This document shows positions 16,403 to 24,896 of a stretch of 64,000 nucleotides of DNA, piece by piece. Where the stretch lies: assembly GCA_020621985.1 (NCBI GenBank), contig JAHRYS010000001.1:62001-126000 (forward strand), written 5' to 3'. The position numbers and the translations under genes are program-made. Numbering within the stretch: the stretch's first letter is position 1; every line of letters begins with the position of its first letter. The notes below the pieces were generated by a model that worked only from the letters and a program-made list of their open reading frames with translations, made no database searches and was not told the DNA's origin. Source of the DNA: Candidatus Ferrigenium altingense (GTDB lineage: Bacteria > Pseudomonadota > Gammaproteobacteria > Burkholderiales > Gallionellaceae).

Positions 16403-16474
16403 GCTTGAGTCCAAAGAATCTTCGCACCACAGGCGCGAGGAATTGGCGTTCCTTCGCGGCAAACCTTTTTGCGC

Positions 16475-17890
16475 TTAGTGTTTGCCTGCATCGTGGTTGT
16501 CATGCATGCGCTGTGCGGCATCGCTCATCGATGCCGCCGCATCCAATAAGAATTGTCCGTTTACCGCAACCTGATCACCGGCTTGCAAACCGGCAGTGAT
16601 TTCAATCGATTCGGCAGTTTCAATCCCGGTTTCCACTTTGACCGGCGTGAAATGACCTTCGCCCCCGGACAGCATCACCCAATCGCCCTTGCCGGTGCGC
16701 ATCACCGCCGAGCGGGGTACGGCAAGTGCCTTGTGCGGTTTGGCGTGGATGATGACGTCAAGGAAAGAACCTATAAGAAGCTGGCTCTTGGCATTGTCGA
16801 CGCTCAAGCGCGCTTGCACGGTGCGTGTCGCACTGTCGACCATCGGGGTGATAAATTGCAGGTGTGCCTTGATTTCCGGCGTGCCGGACTTCGGCAGCTT
16901 CAATGTCACTTTGTCGCCGTCTTTCACCCAAGCCAGTTGATCGGGAAAAAGCGGCACATCGACCCAGACCCGCGACAGGTTGGTGAAAGAAAACAGGCTG
17001 TCCATCGGCTTGACGGCGCTGCCTTCTCGAACCTCGATCTTGGTGACGAAGCCGGATTGCGGGGCGCGGACTTCAACCACTTCTCTTGGCCGGTAGCTTG
17101 TATTGAGTTCCTCGATCAGATGGCCGACATCGAAATACTGGAATTTCTCGGTGTAGAGGTTGCGTTCTTTTGCATTCATCTTCACCTCCATCATGTCGCT
17201 CTCGGTCATCGCATAGTTGGGGTTCGTATGCGCGTCTTCGGCGTTCATGGGCACCAGGAGCCGGTCTTTCTCCTTGATCAAGGCGACGTATTCGAACTGG
17301 GTCTTAAGCAATTCTGGGGAATATATTTCGTAGATTGTCTGTCCCTCCTCGACCTGCTGGCCGACCGAAGTTACATGGAGTTTTTTGATGACCCCTTCGA
17401 GCTTCGAACTGAGGTTGAAAGCCTGGCTTTCATCGGCAATGACGTTGCCATAGGCGTGGATATCCTGGCTCAGCGTTTGCCATTCGGCCGTGGCCAAACG
17501 CACCCCCAGCCTTTGCTGCGAAGCGGTGTCGATCTGCACGCCGTGGCTATGTTCGGGCTGCGATGTGCCCAACTGATCCATTTCCACCAGATCCATGCCG
17601 CAAATCGGGCATAGCTCACCCGGCTGATCCCGGATAACCTGGGGATGCATGGGGCATACCCAAAGTTTTTTTGCCGGCTTTGTCGAAGTTTTGCCGTCGG
17701 CGGCTATTTGATCAAGATTTGAATGAGCCGCAGGTGCGTTGCCGGCAAGCCGGCTTGCCGAATGGCCAACGTAGAAATAGCCAATAATGACCAGGATTGC
17801 GATTGCACCTGCGCCCAGCCACCACTTTGCATGTTTGAATGCAAATATATCGAGCCATCCGGGATATCGTTTTTTTTCAGGCCTGGTCAT
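16475..17890 (-). CDS. cusB: RND periplasmic adaptor, CusB-like with heavy-metal-binding domain
   Basis: Membrane-fusion protein connecting CusA to an outer-membrane channel. From ATG 17890 it has a short cytoplasmic start, one TM anchor (about residues 25-45), a heavy-metal-binding domain KLWVCPMHPQV..CPICGMDLVE near residues 77-105, then barrel-sandwich hybrid, helical hairpin and beta-barrel domains (QAGDQVAVNGQFLLD near the end). The C-terminus, RMHDNHDAGKH, is His-rich and may bind metal. The frame extends upstream to a TTG at 17911, but ATG is preferred. Confidence 0.9.
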   Translation of the reverse strand: MTRPEKKRYPGWLDIFAFKHAKWWLGAGAIAILVIIGYFYVGHSASRLAGNAPAAHSNLDQIAADGKTSTKPAKKLWVCPMHPQVIRDQPGELCPICGMDLVEMDQLGTSQPEHSHGVQIDTASQQRLGVRLATAEWQTLSQDIHAYGNVIADESQAFNLSSKLEGVIKKLHVTSVGQQVEEGQTIYEIYSPELLKTQFEYVALIKEKDRLLVPMNAEDAHTNPNYAMTESDMMEVKMNAKERNLYTEKFQYFDVGHLIEELNTSYRPREVVEVRAPQSGFVTKIEVREGSAVKPMDSLFSFTNLSRVWVDVPLFPDQLAWVKDGDKVTLKLPKSGTPEIKAHLQFITPMVDSATRTVQARLSVDNAKSQLLIGSFLDVIIHAKPHKALAVPRSAVMRTGKGDWVMLSGGEGHFTPVKVETGIETAESIEITAGLQAGDQVAVNGQFLLDAAASMSDAAQRMHDNHDAGKH

Positions 17891-17949
17891 TTTTGTATAT
17901 TGATCCGGCAACCGTAGACTGGTTTAAGAAAAATAGTCGGGAATGGATA

Positions 17950-18291
17950 TTATTTGTCAGGGTTTTTGTAATACGGATTGATAACGCAATTACCGAGTCG
18001 TTTTTTGGCTTCCACTTCGCATGACTCATAGTCCTGGTATTTGTCGCAAACTTCGAATGCACCCATTATCAAACAGAACGGTGCCTTAGTCGATGCGGGA
18101 GGTTGATCGACCGCACAATCCCCTTTGGTTCCGGTAACGCGTTTGCATTCTTCGTTAGTGCTGTACTTGCACTCGTCTATGCGGATAGCTCCGCTATCTG
18201 TTACCGGGCAAAATCTGCCGGCGGACGCATATTGCGGAAACCCGATTGCAACGCACAACATCAGGGCGGTAAAAAGTTTTCTAGCTTGCAT
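17950..18291 (-). CDS. Cys-rich exported protein, DUF3551-like
   Basis: From ATG 18291 (AAGGATG upstream): signal peptide MQARKLFTALMLCVAIGFP, then a mature part with eight Cys in two similar halves (FCPVTD..DECKYSTNEECKR..GDC and FCLIMG..EVCDKYQDYESCEVE..GNCVINPYY). The second half resembles the DUF3551 pattern of alternating Cys ending NPYY. Four disulfides are likely. It may form a unit with cusBA on the same strand. A copper-related role is a guess from context. Confidence 0.7.
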   Translation of the reverse strand: MQARKLFTALMLCVAIGFPQYASAGRFCPVTDSGAIRIDECKYSTNEECKRVTGTKGDCAVDQPPASTKAPFCLIMGAFEVCDKYQDYESCEVEAKKRLGNCVINPYYKNPDK

Positions 18292-18362
18292 AAGGTGACA
18301 TCCTTTAATTGGATTGCATGGTAACCGCAAATTGGAGGTATATCCTGAGCGGTTAGTTCCAA

Positions 18363-18376
18363 GTGACTGTGATCAA
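18363..18376. promoter_or_regulatory. Candidate FNR/DNR-type site
   Basis: GTGAC-TGTG-ATCAA matches the dimeric FNR/DNR consensus TTGAC-N4-ATCAA at 9 of 10 positions. It lies in the 278-bp gap between the Cys-rich gene (minus) and the FmdE-like gene (plus). It is 71 nt from the minus-strand start and about 190 nt from the plus-strand one. Which gene it serves is unclear; a TACAAT box for the plus strand is at 18474-18479. Confidence 0.4.
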
Positions 18377-18569
18377 TAACCATTCATCCCACCAAAAAAC
18401 ATGGATAAGCACGGTCTTTGGGAGGGCATATCTGGAATTTATGGGCACTGCAAACAGCTGAATTGCACTGATCTACAATGGGGACATTCTACACGACAGC
18501 TTGCCAAATGTGATGCTACTATTGGCGACATCCATAAGGATAATGGCAACTTTTAAAAGGTAATGGAAC

Positions 18570-19178
18570 ATGGGTCATCCAGTTTTTTTCGATGCGGTAC
18601 CAAAGATCAGTTTGTACGACCCGTTGGCCGAATTTCTCGGCGCGGCGGAAGACGGAATTTTGCAATACGGCTATTTTGATGCGGTACGGTTGGCCGGCCA
18701 CTCCTGTCCGACGGTCGCCTCGGCCTATTGGCTGACCTACAAGGCCTTGGCCTCGCTCTATCCCGATGCAATGCCGGAGCGTGGCGATATTCTGGTGGAG
18801 TTCGGCCAGGACAGCACTAGCGGCGTGACGGGCGTGATCGCGAATGTCGTGAGCATGTTGACCGGCGCCACGGCAGACACTGGTTTCAAAGGGCTTGCCG
18901 GGCGCTTCAACCGGTGCGACCGGTTGTTCTTCTCGGTGGAAATGCCCGGAGAAATGCGTTTCACCCGCCTCGACACAAACCAGGCCGTGACTACGGCGGC
19001 CAACCTGCAACGCGTCCCGGCTTCGCCGCGCATGTCACCGCTGATAGCGAGTTGCCTCGCAAACAGGGCAACCCCGGAAGAAACTGCCGAATTCAGGCGG
19101 TTATGGCAGGAACGGGTGCGCAGCATCCTGCTGGATCATGGAGATGACCCGGAAGTCTTTGTCGTAACGCCCGCTTGA
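18570..19178 (+). CDS. FmdE-like protein
   Basis: 202 residues with the core LAGHSCPTVASAYWLTYKAL (the GHxCP motif of formylmethanofuran dehydrogenase subunit E-like proteins) and a following EFGQDSTSGVTGVIANVVSM segment. The C-terminal zinc finger of some FmdE proteins is missing. FmdE-like proteins in non-methanogens are poorly characterised. The hemerythrin gene follows 7 bp after the stop, so they form an operon. Together with the c5 cytochromes and DUF2249 protein this suggests low-oxygen or NO physiology. Confidence 0.75.
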   Translation: MGHPVFFDAVPKISLYDPLAEFLGAAEDGILQYGYFDAVRLAGHSCPTVASAYWLTYKALASLYPDAMPERGDILVEFGQDSTSGVTGVIANVVSMLTGATADTGFKGLAGRFNRCDRLFFSVEMPGEMRFTRLDTNQAVTTAANLQRVPASPRMSPLIASCLANRATPEETAEFRRLWQERVRSILLDHGDDPEVFVVTPA

Positions 19179-19185
19179 GCATCCC

Positions 19186-19569
19186 ATGAAACGAATCCCA
19201 GCCCTGCAACCCCTGTCGCGGGAACATCACACCGCCCTTACCCTGGCAAAAGCCTGCGAGCGGGCGGCACAATCGCGCGATGAAGAACGGATAGCCAAGA
19301 CCTGCCAGCGCGTAATCCAGGCTTTTTCCGCTGAACTGGAACCGCACTTTCAGCTTGAGGAGCAGTCGTTGCTGCCGCTGTTGCGCAGCGCCGGGAACAC
19401 GCCGTTCGAGCAGCACACCTTGGAGGATCACCAACAGCTGCGCGCGCTGCTCGATGATTTGCAGCAAAATAACATCGAGGCACTGGACAGCTTTGGCAAG
19501 CTCTTGTCGGCTCATGTCCGGTTCGAGGAAAGAGAGCTTTTCCCGGCGCTTGAAAGCCTGTTGCCGTAA
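19186..19569 (+). CDS. Hemerythrin HHE-domain protein
   Basis: A 127-residue four-helix bundle with the di-iron ligand pattern: LSREHHTAL, PHFQLEEQSLLP, HTLEDHQQL and HVRFEERELFP. Such cytosolic hemerythrins bind O2 or NO, or protect Fe-S proteins (YtfE-like). This one has only the hemerythrin domain, without the N-terminal ScdA part of YtfE. Operon with the FmdE-like gene. Confidence 0.88.
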   Translation: MKRIPALQPLSREHHTALTLAKACERAAQSRDEERIAKTCQRVIQAFSAELEPHFQLEEQSLLPLLRSAGNTPFEQHTLEDHQQLRALLDDLQQNNIEALDSFGKLLSAHVRFEERELFPALESLLP

Positions 19570-19667
19570 AAGTTGTAGCTCAGTCCGCGCCGGAAACCGC
19601 TTCTTCCGGCCGGCTGCAAACCCGCTCGAAAAATCTGCGGGAGGGCTGCTTCATCCCGCGCGTCATG

Positions 19668-20126
19668 TCAATTTCCCCAGTCCCAGCTCGGTATGGCATG
19701 CACAACCATGTAGTCCACCGCCGCCTTGACCTCGTCCTCGGATAATCTGGCGTTAGAGCCGCGGGACGGCATGGAACCTTTCTTTCCTATGTATCCATTT
19801 ATCGCGCGGTCATAGAGAACTTCATTGCCTTGAGCAAGGCGCGCTTCCCAATCCTGCTTCTTGCCCAAACGCGGCGCCCCTTTCAATCCGGATTTATGGC
19901 AGATGCTGCAGGTGCCCTTGTACACCTTCTCGCCGGTTGCCAAGTCGGGGGCGGGCGCGACAGTCTGCGGTTTGACCTCGTTCGGTTGCGGAGCAGAGAG
20001 TGGCTTCGGGGCGGCTGCCACGCCGGGAGTTGCGGCCGCAGCGGGCACGGCAACTTCCTTGCTCTTGCCGCCGCATCCGGAAAGGAGCGCGAGCGATGCG
20101 ATAACGATCAGTGTTTGTTTTTGCAT
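19668..20126 (-). CDS. c5-like cytochrome c lipoprotein (copy 1)
   Basis: 152 residues: a lipoprotein signal peptide with lipobox LLSGC, an Ala/Pro-rich flexible linker (about residues 25-60), then a c5-type domain with haem site CSICHKSGLKGAPRLG, the Met ligand in GSMPSRGSN, and the C-terminal helix DEVKAAVDYMV. It is a lipid-anchored monohaem electron carrier on the periplasmic side. The neighbouring gene at 20146-20574 is a close paralogue without the long linker. Confidence 0.9.
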   Translation of the reverse strand: MQKQTLIVIASLALLSGCGGKSKEVAVPAAAATPGVAAAPKPLSAPQPNEVKPQTVAPAPDLATGEKVYKGTCSICHKSGLKGAPRLGKKQDWEARLAQGNEVLYDRAINGYIGKKGSMPSRGSNARLSEDEVKAAVDYMVVHAIPSWDWGN

Positions 20127-20145
20127 GTTGGTTGTAATCCTTCAG

Positions 20146-20574
20146 TTAGCGAATTGTAAATTGTTTGGTTGCCGCAGAAAACACCTGCGATCCGAACGGC
20201 CCATGCGGTTTTGGCATGGAATACCACACCATATAGTCCACCGCTGCCTTGACCTCATCCTCGGATAATTTGGCGTTCGAGCCGCGCGACGGCATGGAAC
20301 CCTTGCTGCCCCGGTATCCCTTTACGGCATGGACATAAAGGGTTTCATTGCCCTGCGCGAGGCGCAACGCCCAATCCTCTTGGTCACCCAGGCGGGGCGC
20401 ACCCTTCAACCCGAGCCGATGGCAAATGCTGCAGGTGTTCCTGTAGACCTTCTCACCGGCTGATATTTTTCCCGGCAATTCGGCGGCGGCCGGCGCGGCC
20501 ACGTCAACCTCCCGGCTGTCGCATCCGGAAAGAAGCGCAAGCAACGCGCTAACCGCCAAGACCTGTTTTTGCAT
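20146..20574 (-). CDS. c5-like cytochrome c lipoprotein (copy 2)
   Basis: From ATG 20574 the protein starts MQKQVLAVSALLALLSGC, a lipoprotein signal nearly identical in style to copy 1. The haem site is CSICHRLGLKGAPRLG, with GSMPSRGSNAKLS and the same DEVKAAVDYMV helix. It has a short linker but a longer C-terminal tail (PHGPFGSQVFSAATKQF). The frame is open further upstream but lacks family similarity there. It is 19 bp upstream of copy 1, a recent tandem duplication. Confidence 0.88.
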   Translation of the reverse strand: MQKQVLAVSALLALLSGCDSREVDVAAPAAAELPGKISAGEKVYRNTCSICHRLGLKGAPRLGDQEDWALRLAQGNETLYVHAVKGYRGSKGSMPSRGSNAKLSEDEVKAAVDYMVWYSMPKPHGPFGSQVFSAATKQFTIR

Positions 20575-20676
20575 GACTACGTTACCCATTGGAAAACAGA
20601 AATGGCTGAAGAGCGATTGGCATGATGTTCGCGGCGCGTGGCATATCCCTAAGCCGGACGAGCTGGAACCAAAGAA

Positions 20677-20755
20677 GTAGCCCGGATGAAACACAGTGTA
20701 ATCCGGGGATGGATACGATGCCCCCCGGATTCCGCTATCGCTGCATCCAGGCTAC
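20677..20755. repeat. REP-like palindromic element (copy 1)
   Basis: Begins GTAGCCCGGATGAAACAC and ends CTGCATCCAGGCTAC, with an inner ATCCGGGG/CCCCGGAT pair. A second copy is at 54809-54891. Apart from this, the 506-bp gap before the DUF2249 gene holds no gene that I can support. Confidence 0.85.
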
Positions 20756-21080
20756 GAACCCGGCAAGGTTCACCATCATTTAACTCATTGCCGCTACTCG
20801 ATAAGTGCAAAAATCTTGTCATGTTTTGACATCATTTGACTGGTAAGAGACTAAAGCCAGCGTGTCAGCGCTCATGCCAAGGCCGGAAATGAGATGCGAT
20901 GGAATGCGACAAGTTCCCCAACGGCTGCCGTTAAACGGCCGAATATGCCTGCCCTCATATTCCGTTGAAAGCCGGGGTATGGAATCAACGCGCCCAGAAT
21001 TAGGCTTGCATTTTCAATATATCCCATTAAAATACTCGGGCTTTATTTTTCGATCAACTCACTCTTTTAAGGAATACAAA

Positions 21081-21341
21081 ATGGTTCACAATTGCGCCAA
21101 TTCTACCTCGCCTGATATGCGTTACCCGTTCGATGCCCGTGGCGTCGCCAAACGCTTCCGCCATGCTGCTATTTTCGGCGCGTTTGACTCGCTGCATCCG
21201 GGCGAAACCATGCATTTCTGCAACGACCATGATCCGCTGCCGCTGCTTGCACAACTCAAGGACCGCTACGGCGAAGGCATCGATATCAGCTATGTCGCCC
21301 GCGAACCAGGTCAGATCATCATCGATTTCACCCGCAAGTAA
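21081..21341 (+). CDS. DUF2249 protein
   Basis: An 86-residue cytosolic protein with the DUF2249 core FDARGVAKRFRHAAIFGAFD, LHPGETMHFCNDHDPLPLL and YVAREPGQIIIDF (TusA-like fold). ATG 21081 is chosen because AAGGAA precedes it; the frame is open upstream without similarity. In many denitrifiers DUF2249 genes lie beside hemerythrins and nitrite/NO reductase genes, as here. Biochemical function unknown. Confidence 0.85.
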   Translation: MVHNCANSTSPDMRYPFDARGVAKRFRHAAIFGAFDSLHPGETMHFCNDHDPLPLLAQLKDRYGEGIDISYVAREPGQIIIDFTRK

Positions 21342-21402
21342 TCGCTTCAGATATTCCGTTGATGGCGGCAGATATTGCCGCCGTCATCGCGCCGAATTTG
21401 CT

Positions 21403-22473
21403 TCATTTCCATCTCTGCAACTGTTCAGCTATCCAATCCGCTACTTGTCCTGCACCTTCCGGAATAACCGGTTTGGGGCGCGGTGCATGGCAGATTTCTT
21501 CCAGCACTCCAGCAAAATTTCCCTGTTCCAGCGCACCCCTCGATACCTCGCGGCACAGGCTGTGTCGTTGCAGCCATTCGATCAAGGCGGGCGATTCCGG
21601 CCAGTCGGCGCGGCTGACATACAGCACCGGCGTGCCGCTGCATGCGGCCTCGGCGAAGCTGCCGTAACCCGGTTTGCAGATCATCGCATCGCTGCTGGCG
21701 AGCAGGTCACCGAAGCCCATCGGCATTGATTCGAGCGCGACGGCATCCGGATGATCGAGCTGCCAGCTTTGCTGCACCAGCCAGCGCACGCCGTCGATGC
21801 GCGGCCAGCGCTCGATGGGCAGGCGGCCGGCGATGCCGCCCAGGCTGACCAGTACCAGCTTTTCTTCTTTTGATAACCTCAAGTAGCGATCAAGCTCATC
21901 GCGCCGGTTATGGCCGACGGCGGCGATGGGGCCGACCGGAACGAGATTGGGCAGGTGCTCCATCGCCATGCCGGGCGTGATGCGCAGAAAGGCATCGGCA
22001 TTGGCGTAGCAGGCGTGGATCTGTGCGGCGATGGCGCCATCGCCGCAATAGTGGCGGTAGATATCAAACCAGTTCAGCGAACACAGCGCGGCATTCGGGA
22101 TGCCCGCGCGCCGCGCGCCCGCCAGCGGCAGGTAGCCGACGTTGGACAGCACCATGTCCGCGCCGAGATCGCGCAGCAGGCGCGCTTCTTCGGCGACGCG
22201 CCCCTCCCAGTCTGCATGAAAGGCGCGATACGCCGCGCGGCTCTCCTCGGCGCGAACGTCCAGTGCCGAAGACATCGCCATGCCGATGTCGCCCTCGCTG
22301 GGCAGATGAGCGAACGGCACGTGGATGCGCGAATGCAGATGGGCAAGCGGCACGGCTGAACGCACCGTGAGGCGCAGTTGCGGCATACTTTCATGCAGCC
22401 GGTTCAGCACCGGCGCGGTCTGCGCGACATGGCCGAAACCGTGGCCGGAAATCGAAACGACGAGATGGGGCAT
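21403..22473 (-). CDS. Glycosyltransferase-like protein (GT-B fold, MurG/GT28-like)
   Basis: 356 residues. The N-terminal motif ISGHGFGHVAQTAPVLNRL and the C-terminal CKPGYGSFAEAACSGTPVLYV are those of GT-B transferases related to MurG and the nucleoside-diphosphate-sugar-binding GT28/GT1 fold. LVLVSLGGI marks the start of the second Rossmann domain. There is no signal peptide or TM segment, so it is cytosolic. Substrate unknown. It stands alone, transcribed away from msrB. Confidence 0.7.
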   Translation of the reverse strand: MPHLVVSISGHGFGHVAQTAPVLNRLHESMPQLRLTVRSAVPLAHLHSRIHVPFAHLPSEGDIGMAMSSALDVRAEESRAAYRAFHADWEGRVAEEARLLRDLGADMVLSNVGYLPLAGARRAGIPNAALCSLNWFDIYRHYCGDGAIAAQIHACYANADAFLRITPGMAMEHLPNLVPVGPIAAVGHNRRDELDRYLRLSKEEKLVLVSLGGIAGRLPIERWPRIDGVRWLVQQSWQLDHPDAVALESMPMGFGDLLASSDAMICKPGYGSFAEAACSGTPVLYVSRADWPESPALIEWLQRHSLCREVSRGALEQGNFAGVLEEICHAPRPKPVIPEGAGQVADWIAEQLQRWK

Positions 22474-22628
22474 TTAGCGGGCGGCTTCAAATGACTCGGG
22501 GAGGCGGAGTTTACCGTGAGTCGCGGCAGGGTTCGACTCCGGCATTCAGGGGTAGTAAGATACCCTTCGTAGCTCGGGACTTCTAGAGTGTTTGCGCAGT
22601 TTCTGCTTCGCACAATCAGGAGGATGCC

Positions 22629-23123
22629 ATGGATAGACGTTCATTCATCAGGCTCGCAGCCGGCGCTGCCGGTGTGCTGGCATTGTCGAGGTTCCTCATG
22701 GCGGGGCAGGCCATCGCCGCCGAGCGCATCGCGAAACTCAGCAAGAGCGATGCGGAATGGAAGCGGCTGCTCACTCCCGAGCAATATGAGGTATTGCGCC
22801 GGGAAGGCACCGAGCGACCATATTCCAGCCCGCTCGACCGCGAAAAACGCAGCGGTATGTTCTTCTGTGTCGCCTGCGACCTGCCGCTGTTTCCCTCCAG
22901 ATTCAAATTCGACAGCGGCACCGGCTGGCCGAGCTTCTACGACGTGCTGCCCGGCCACGTCGAGACCAGGGCCGACTACAAGCTGATCCTGCCGCGCACC
23001 GAATACCACTGCGCGCGCTGCGGCGGCCATCACGGCCACGTGTTCAAAGACGGCCCGAAACCCACCGGGCTGCGCTACTGCAACAACGGCGTGGCGCTGA
23101 AATTCATCCCGGATCAGGCGTAA
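22629..23123 (+). CDS. msrB: Tat-exported peptide-methionine (R)-S-oxide reductase
   Basis: Repairs oxidised Met-R-sulfoxide in proteins. The 164 residues begin with a twin-arginine signal ([14 protein letters not shown]), so the enzyme should work in the periplasm. The MsrB domain has zinc Cys pairs (CVACDLPL and [12 protein letters not shown]), [10 protein letters not shown], and the catalytic Cys in [10 protein letters not shown]. The next gene, a DipZ-like reductase, starts immediately after the stop codon, which suggests it supplies the electrons. Confidence 0.93.
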   Translation: MDRRSFIRLAAGAAGVLALSRFLMAGQAIAAERIAKLSKSDAEWKRLLTPEQYEVLRREGTERPYSSPLDREKRSGMFFCVACDLPLFPSRFKFDSGTGWPSFYDVLPGHVETRADYKLILPRTEYHCARCGGHHGHVFKDGPKPTGLRYCNNGVALKFIPDQA

Positions 23124-24770
23124 ATGAACACCCTCGATATCGGCCTCGCGTTCCTCGAAGGCGTCGCGCTGATCGTCTCGCCCTGCATCCTGCCGGTGCT
23201 GCCGCTGGTGCTGGCCACCTCGGCCGGCGGCGGCAGGCGCAGGCCGTATGGCATCATCATCGGCTTCGTGCTGGCGTTCACCCTGTTCGCCCTCGCGGCG
23301 CGCCAGCTTGTTTCGCTGCTGGGCCTCGATCTCGACCTCGTCAAGAATGCCTCGCTGGCGCTGCTCACGCTGCTGGGGCTGGTGCTGCTGTCGTCAAAAT
23401 TGTCGGAAAAATTCGGCGCGCTGACGCAGGGCTTGGCGAACCTCGGCAACGACCTCGCCGCGACCAAAAGGGAAGGCCTGCTCGGCGGCATCGCCATCGG
23501 TGCGTTGATCGGGCTGGTGTGGACTCCGTGCGCGGGGCCGATCCTCGCCGCCGTGCTGGTGCAGGTGATCCGCCAGCAGAGCGACCTGGCCGGCAACCTC
23601 GTCATCCTCTCGTTCGGCATCGGCGCGGGCGTGCCGATGCTCGTCATCGCGCTGGCCGGGCGCAAAATCATGGGCAAGCTCGGATTCTTCGCACGCCACG
23701 CCGAAGCCGTGCGCAAGGCTTTCGGCGTGCTCATCCTGCTGTCGGTCGCCTTCATCGCCTCAGGCGCGGACATCGAGGCGCTGTTCATGCCGAAAGAAAC
23801 CGCCGAAGCGCCACGCGGCGAACTGGTGCTGCAGGATGGCCTGGGCAGGCCCTACGCCGCGCCGGAATTCGCCGGCATCGAGGCGTGGCAGAACTCGGCA
23901 CCGCTCACCATAAAGGAGCTGCAGGGCAAGGTCGTGCTGATCGATTTCTGGACCTACTCCTGCATCAACTGCGTGCGCACCTTGCCCTATCTCACCGATT
24001 GGGACAAAAAATACCGCGACATGGGGCTGGTGATCGTCGGCGTGCATTCGCCGGAGTTCGAGTTCGAGAAAAAGCCGGCCAACGTCCGGGACGCGATCGC
24101 GCAGCACGGCATCCGCTACCCCGTCGCGCTGGACAATAACCTCTCCACCTGGCTGAATTTCCATAACCGCTACTGGCCCGCGCATTACCTCATCGACTGG
24201 CAAGGCCGGGTGATCTACACCCATTTCGGCGAGGGCAAATACAACGTCACGGAGAACAACATCCGCTACCTGCTCGGCCTGAAAGAGCAGGGCGAGACCA
24301 TCCAGGTCGAAGGCCCGACGTTCGCGCCCGGGCAGACGCCGGAAACCTACCTCGGCCACGACAGGGCGGACAGCTTCGGCGGCAAGGAAAGCGTAATGCG
24401 CGACGCCCAGGGCGGCTACCGCTTCCCCGCCACCCTGCCCGCTGGCGCATGGGCGCTGAGCGGCACCTGGCAGGTGGAACGCGAAAAGATCGTCGCGGGC
24501 GGGCAGGGCGCAGCGCTGCGCCTTAACTTCAAGGCGCGCAAGGTGTTCCTGGTGCTCGGCACGGCCGGTGGCAAGCCGGTGCGTGTCACGCTCAAGCTGA
24601 ACGGCGAAGCCGTTGGAAACAATGCGGGCAAGGATGCGACGGCGGGCGTGGTCACCGTCGAGCGCAACACGCTGTATGAACTGATCGACCAACGGAGCCC
24701 GAAGAACGGCCTGCTCGAGATCGAGACGGACGCGCCGGGGCTGGAGGCTTATGCGTTCACGTTCGGCTAG
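23124..24770 (+). CDS. dipZ: DipZ-type CcdA-thioredoxin fusion
   Basis: 548 residues. The N-terminal CcdA/DsbD-beta membrane domain has six TM helices, with redox Cys in IVSPCILPVLP and VWTPCAGPIL. A periplasmic thioredoxin-like domain with TYSCINCVRTLPYL follows (about residues 260-400), and then the C-terminal DipZ carbohydrate-binding-like domain. It moves reducing equivalents from cytoplasmic thioredoxin to the periplasm. The start abuts the msrB stop (TAAATG). Together they form a self-contained periplasmic Met repair system. A second, conventional DsbD is encoded at 34601-36484. Confidence 0.92.
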   Translation: MNTLDIGLAFLEGVALIVSPCILPVLPLVLATSAGGGRRRPYGIIIGFVLAFTLFALAARQLVSLLGLDLDLVKNASLALLTLLGLVLLSSKLSEKFGALTQGLANLGNDLAATKREGLLGGIAIGALIGLVWTPCAGPILAAVLVQVIRQQSDLAGNLVILSFGIGAGVPMLVIALAGRKIMGKLGFFARHAEAVRKAFGVLILLSVAFIASGADIEALFMPKETAEAPRGELVLQDGLGRPYAAPEFAGIEAWQNSAPLTIKELQGKVVLIDFWTYSCINCVRTLPYLTDWDKKYRDMGLVIVGVHSPEFEFEKKPANVRDAIAQHGIRYPVALDNNLSTWLNFHNRYWPAHYLIDWQGRVIYTHFGEGKYNVTENNIRYLLGLKEQGETIQVEGPTFAPGQTPETYLGHDRADSFGGKESVMRDAQGGYRFPATLPAGAWALSGTWQVEREKIVAGGQGAALRLNFKARKVFLVLGTAGGKPVRVTLKLNGEAVGNNAGKDATAGVVTVERNTLYELIDQRSPKNGLLEIETDAPGLEAYAFTFG

Positions 24771-24896
24771 GGCGGGCTCGCAGCAAAACCGAACCTGCAC
24801 CCTAAGCGTCCTCAGGGCACAATAACGAACTGGCATTGCACGGGATTTATTGTATTCTATGCGCGCTGCAAGCTTGAATTCACAGGAATGGACATC

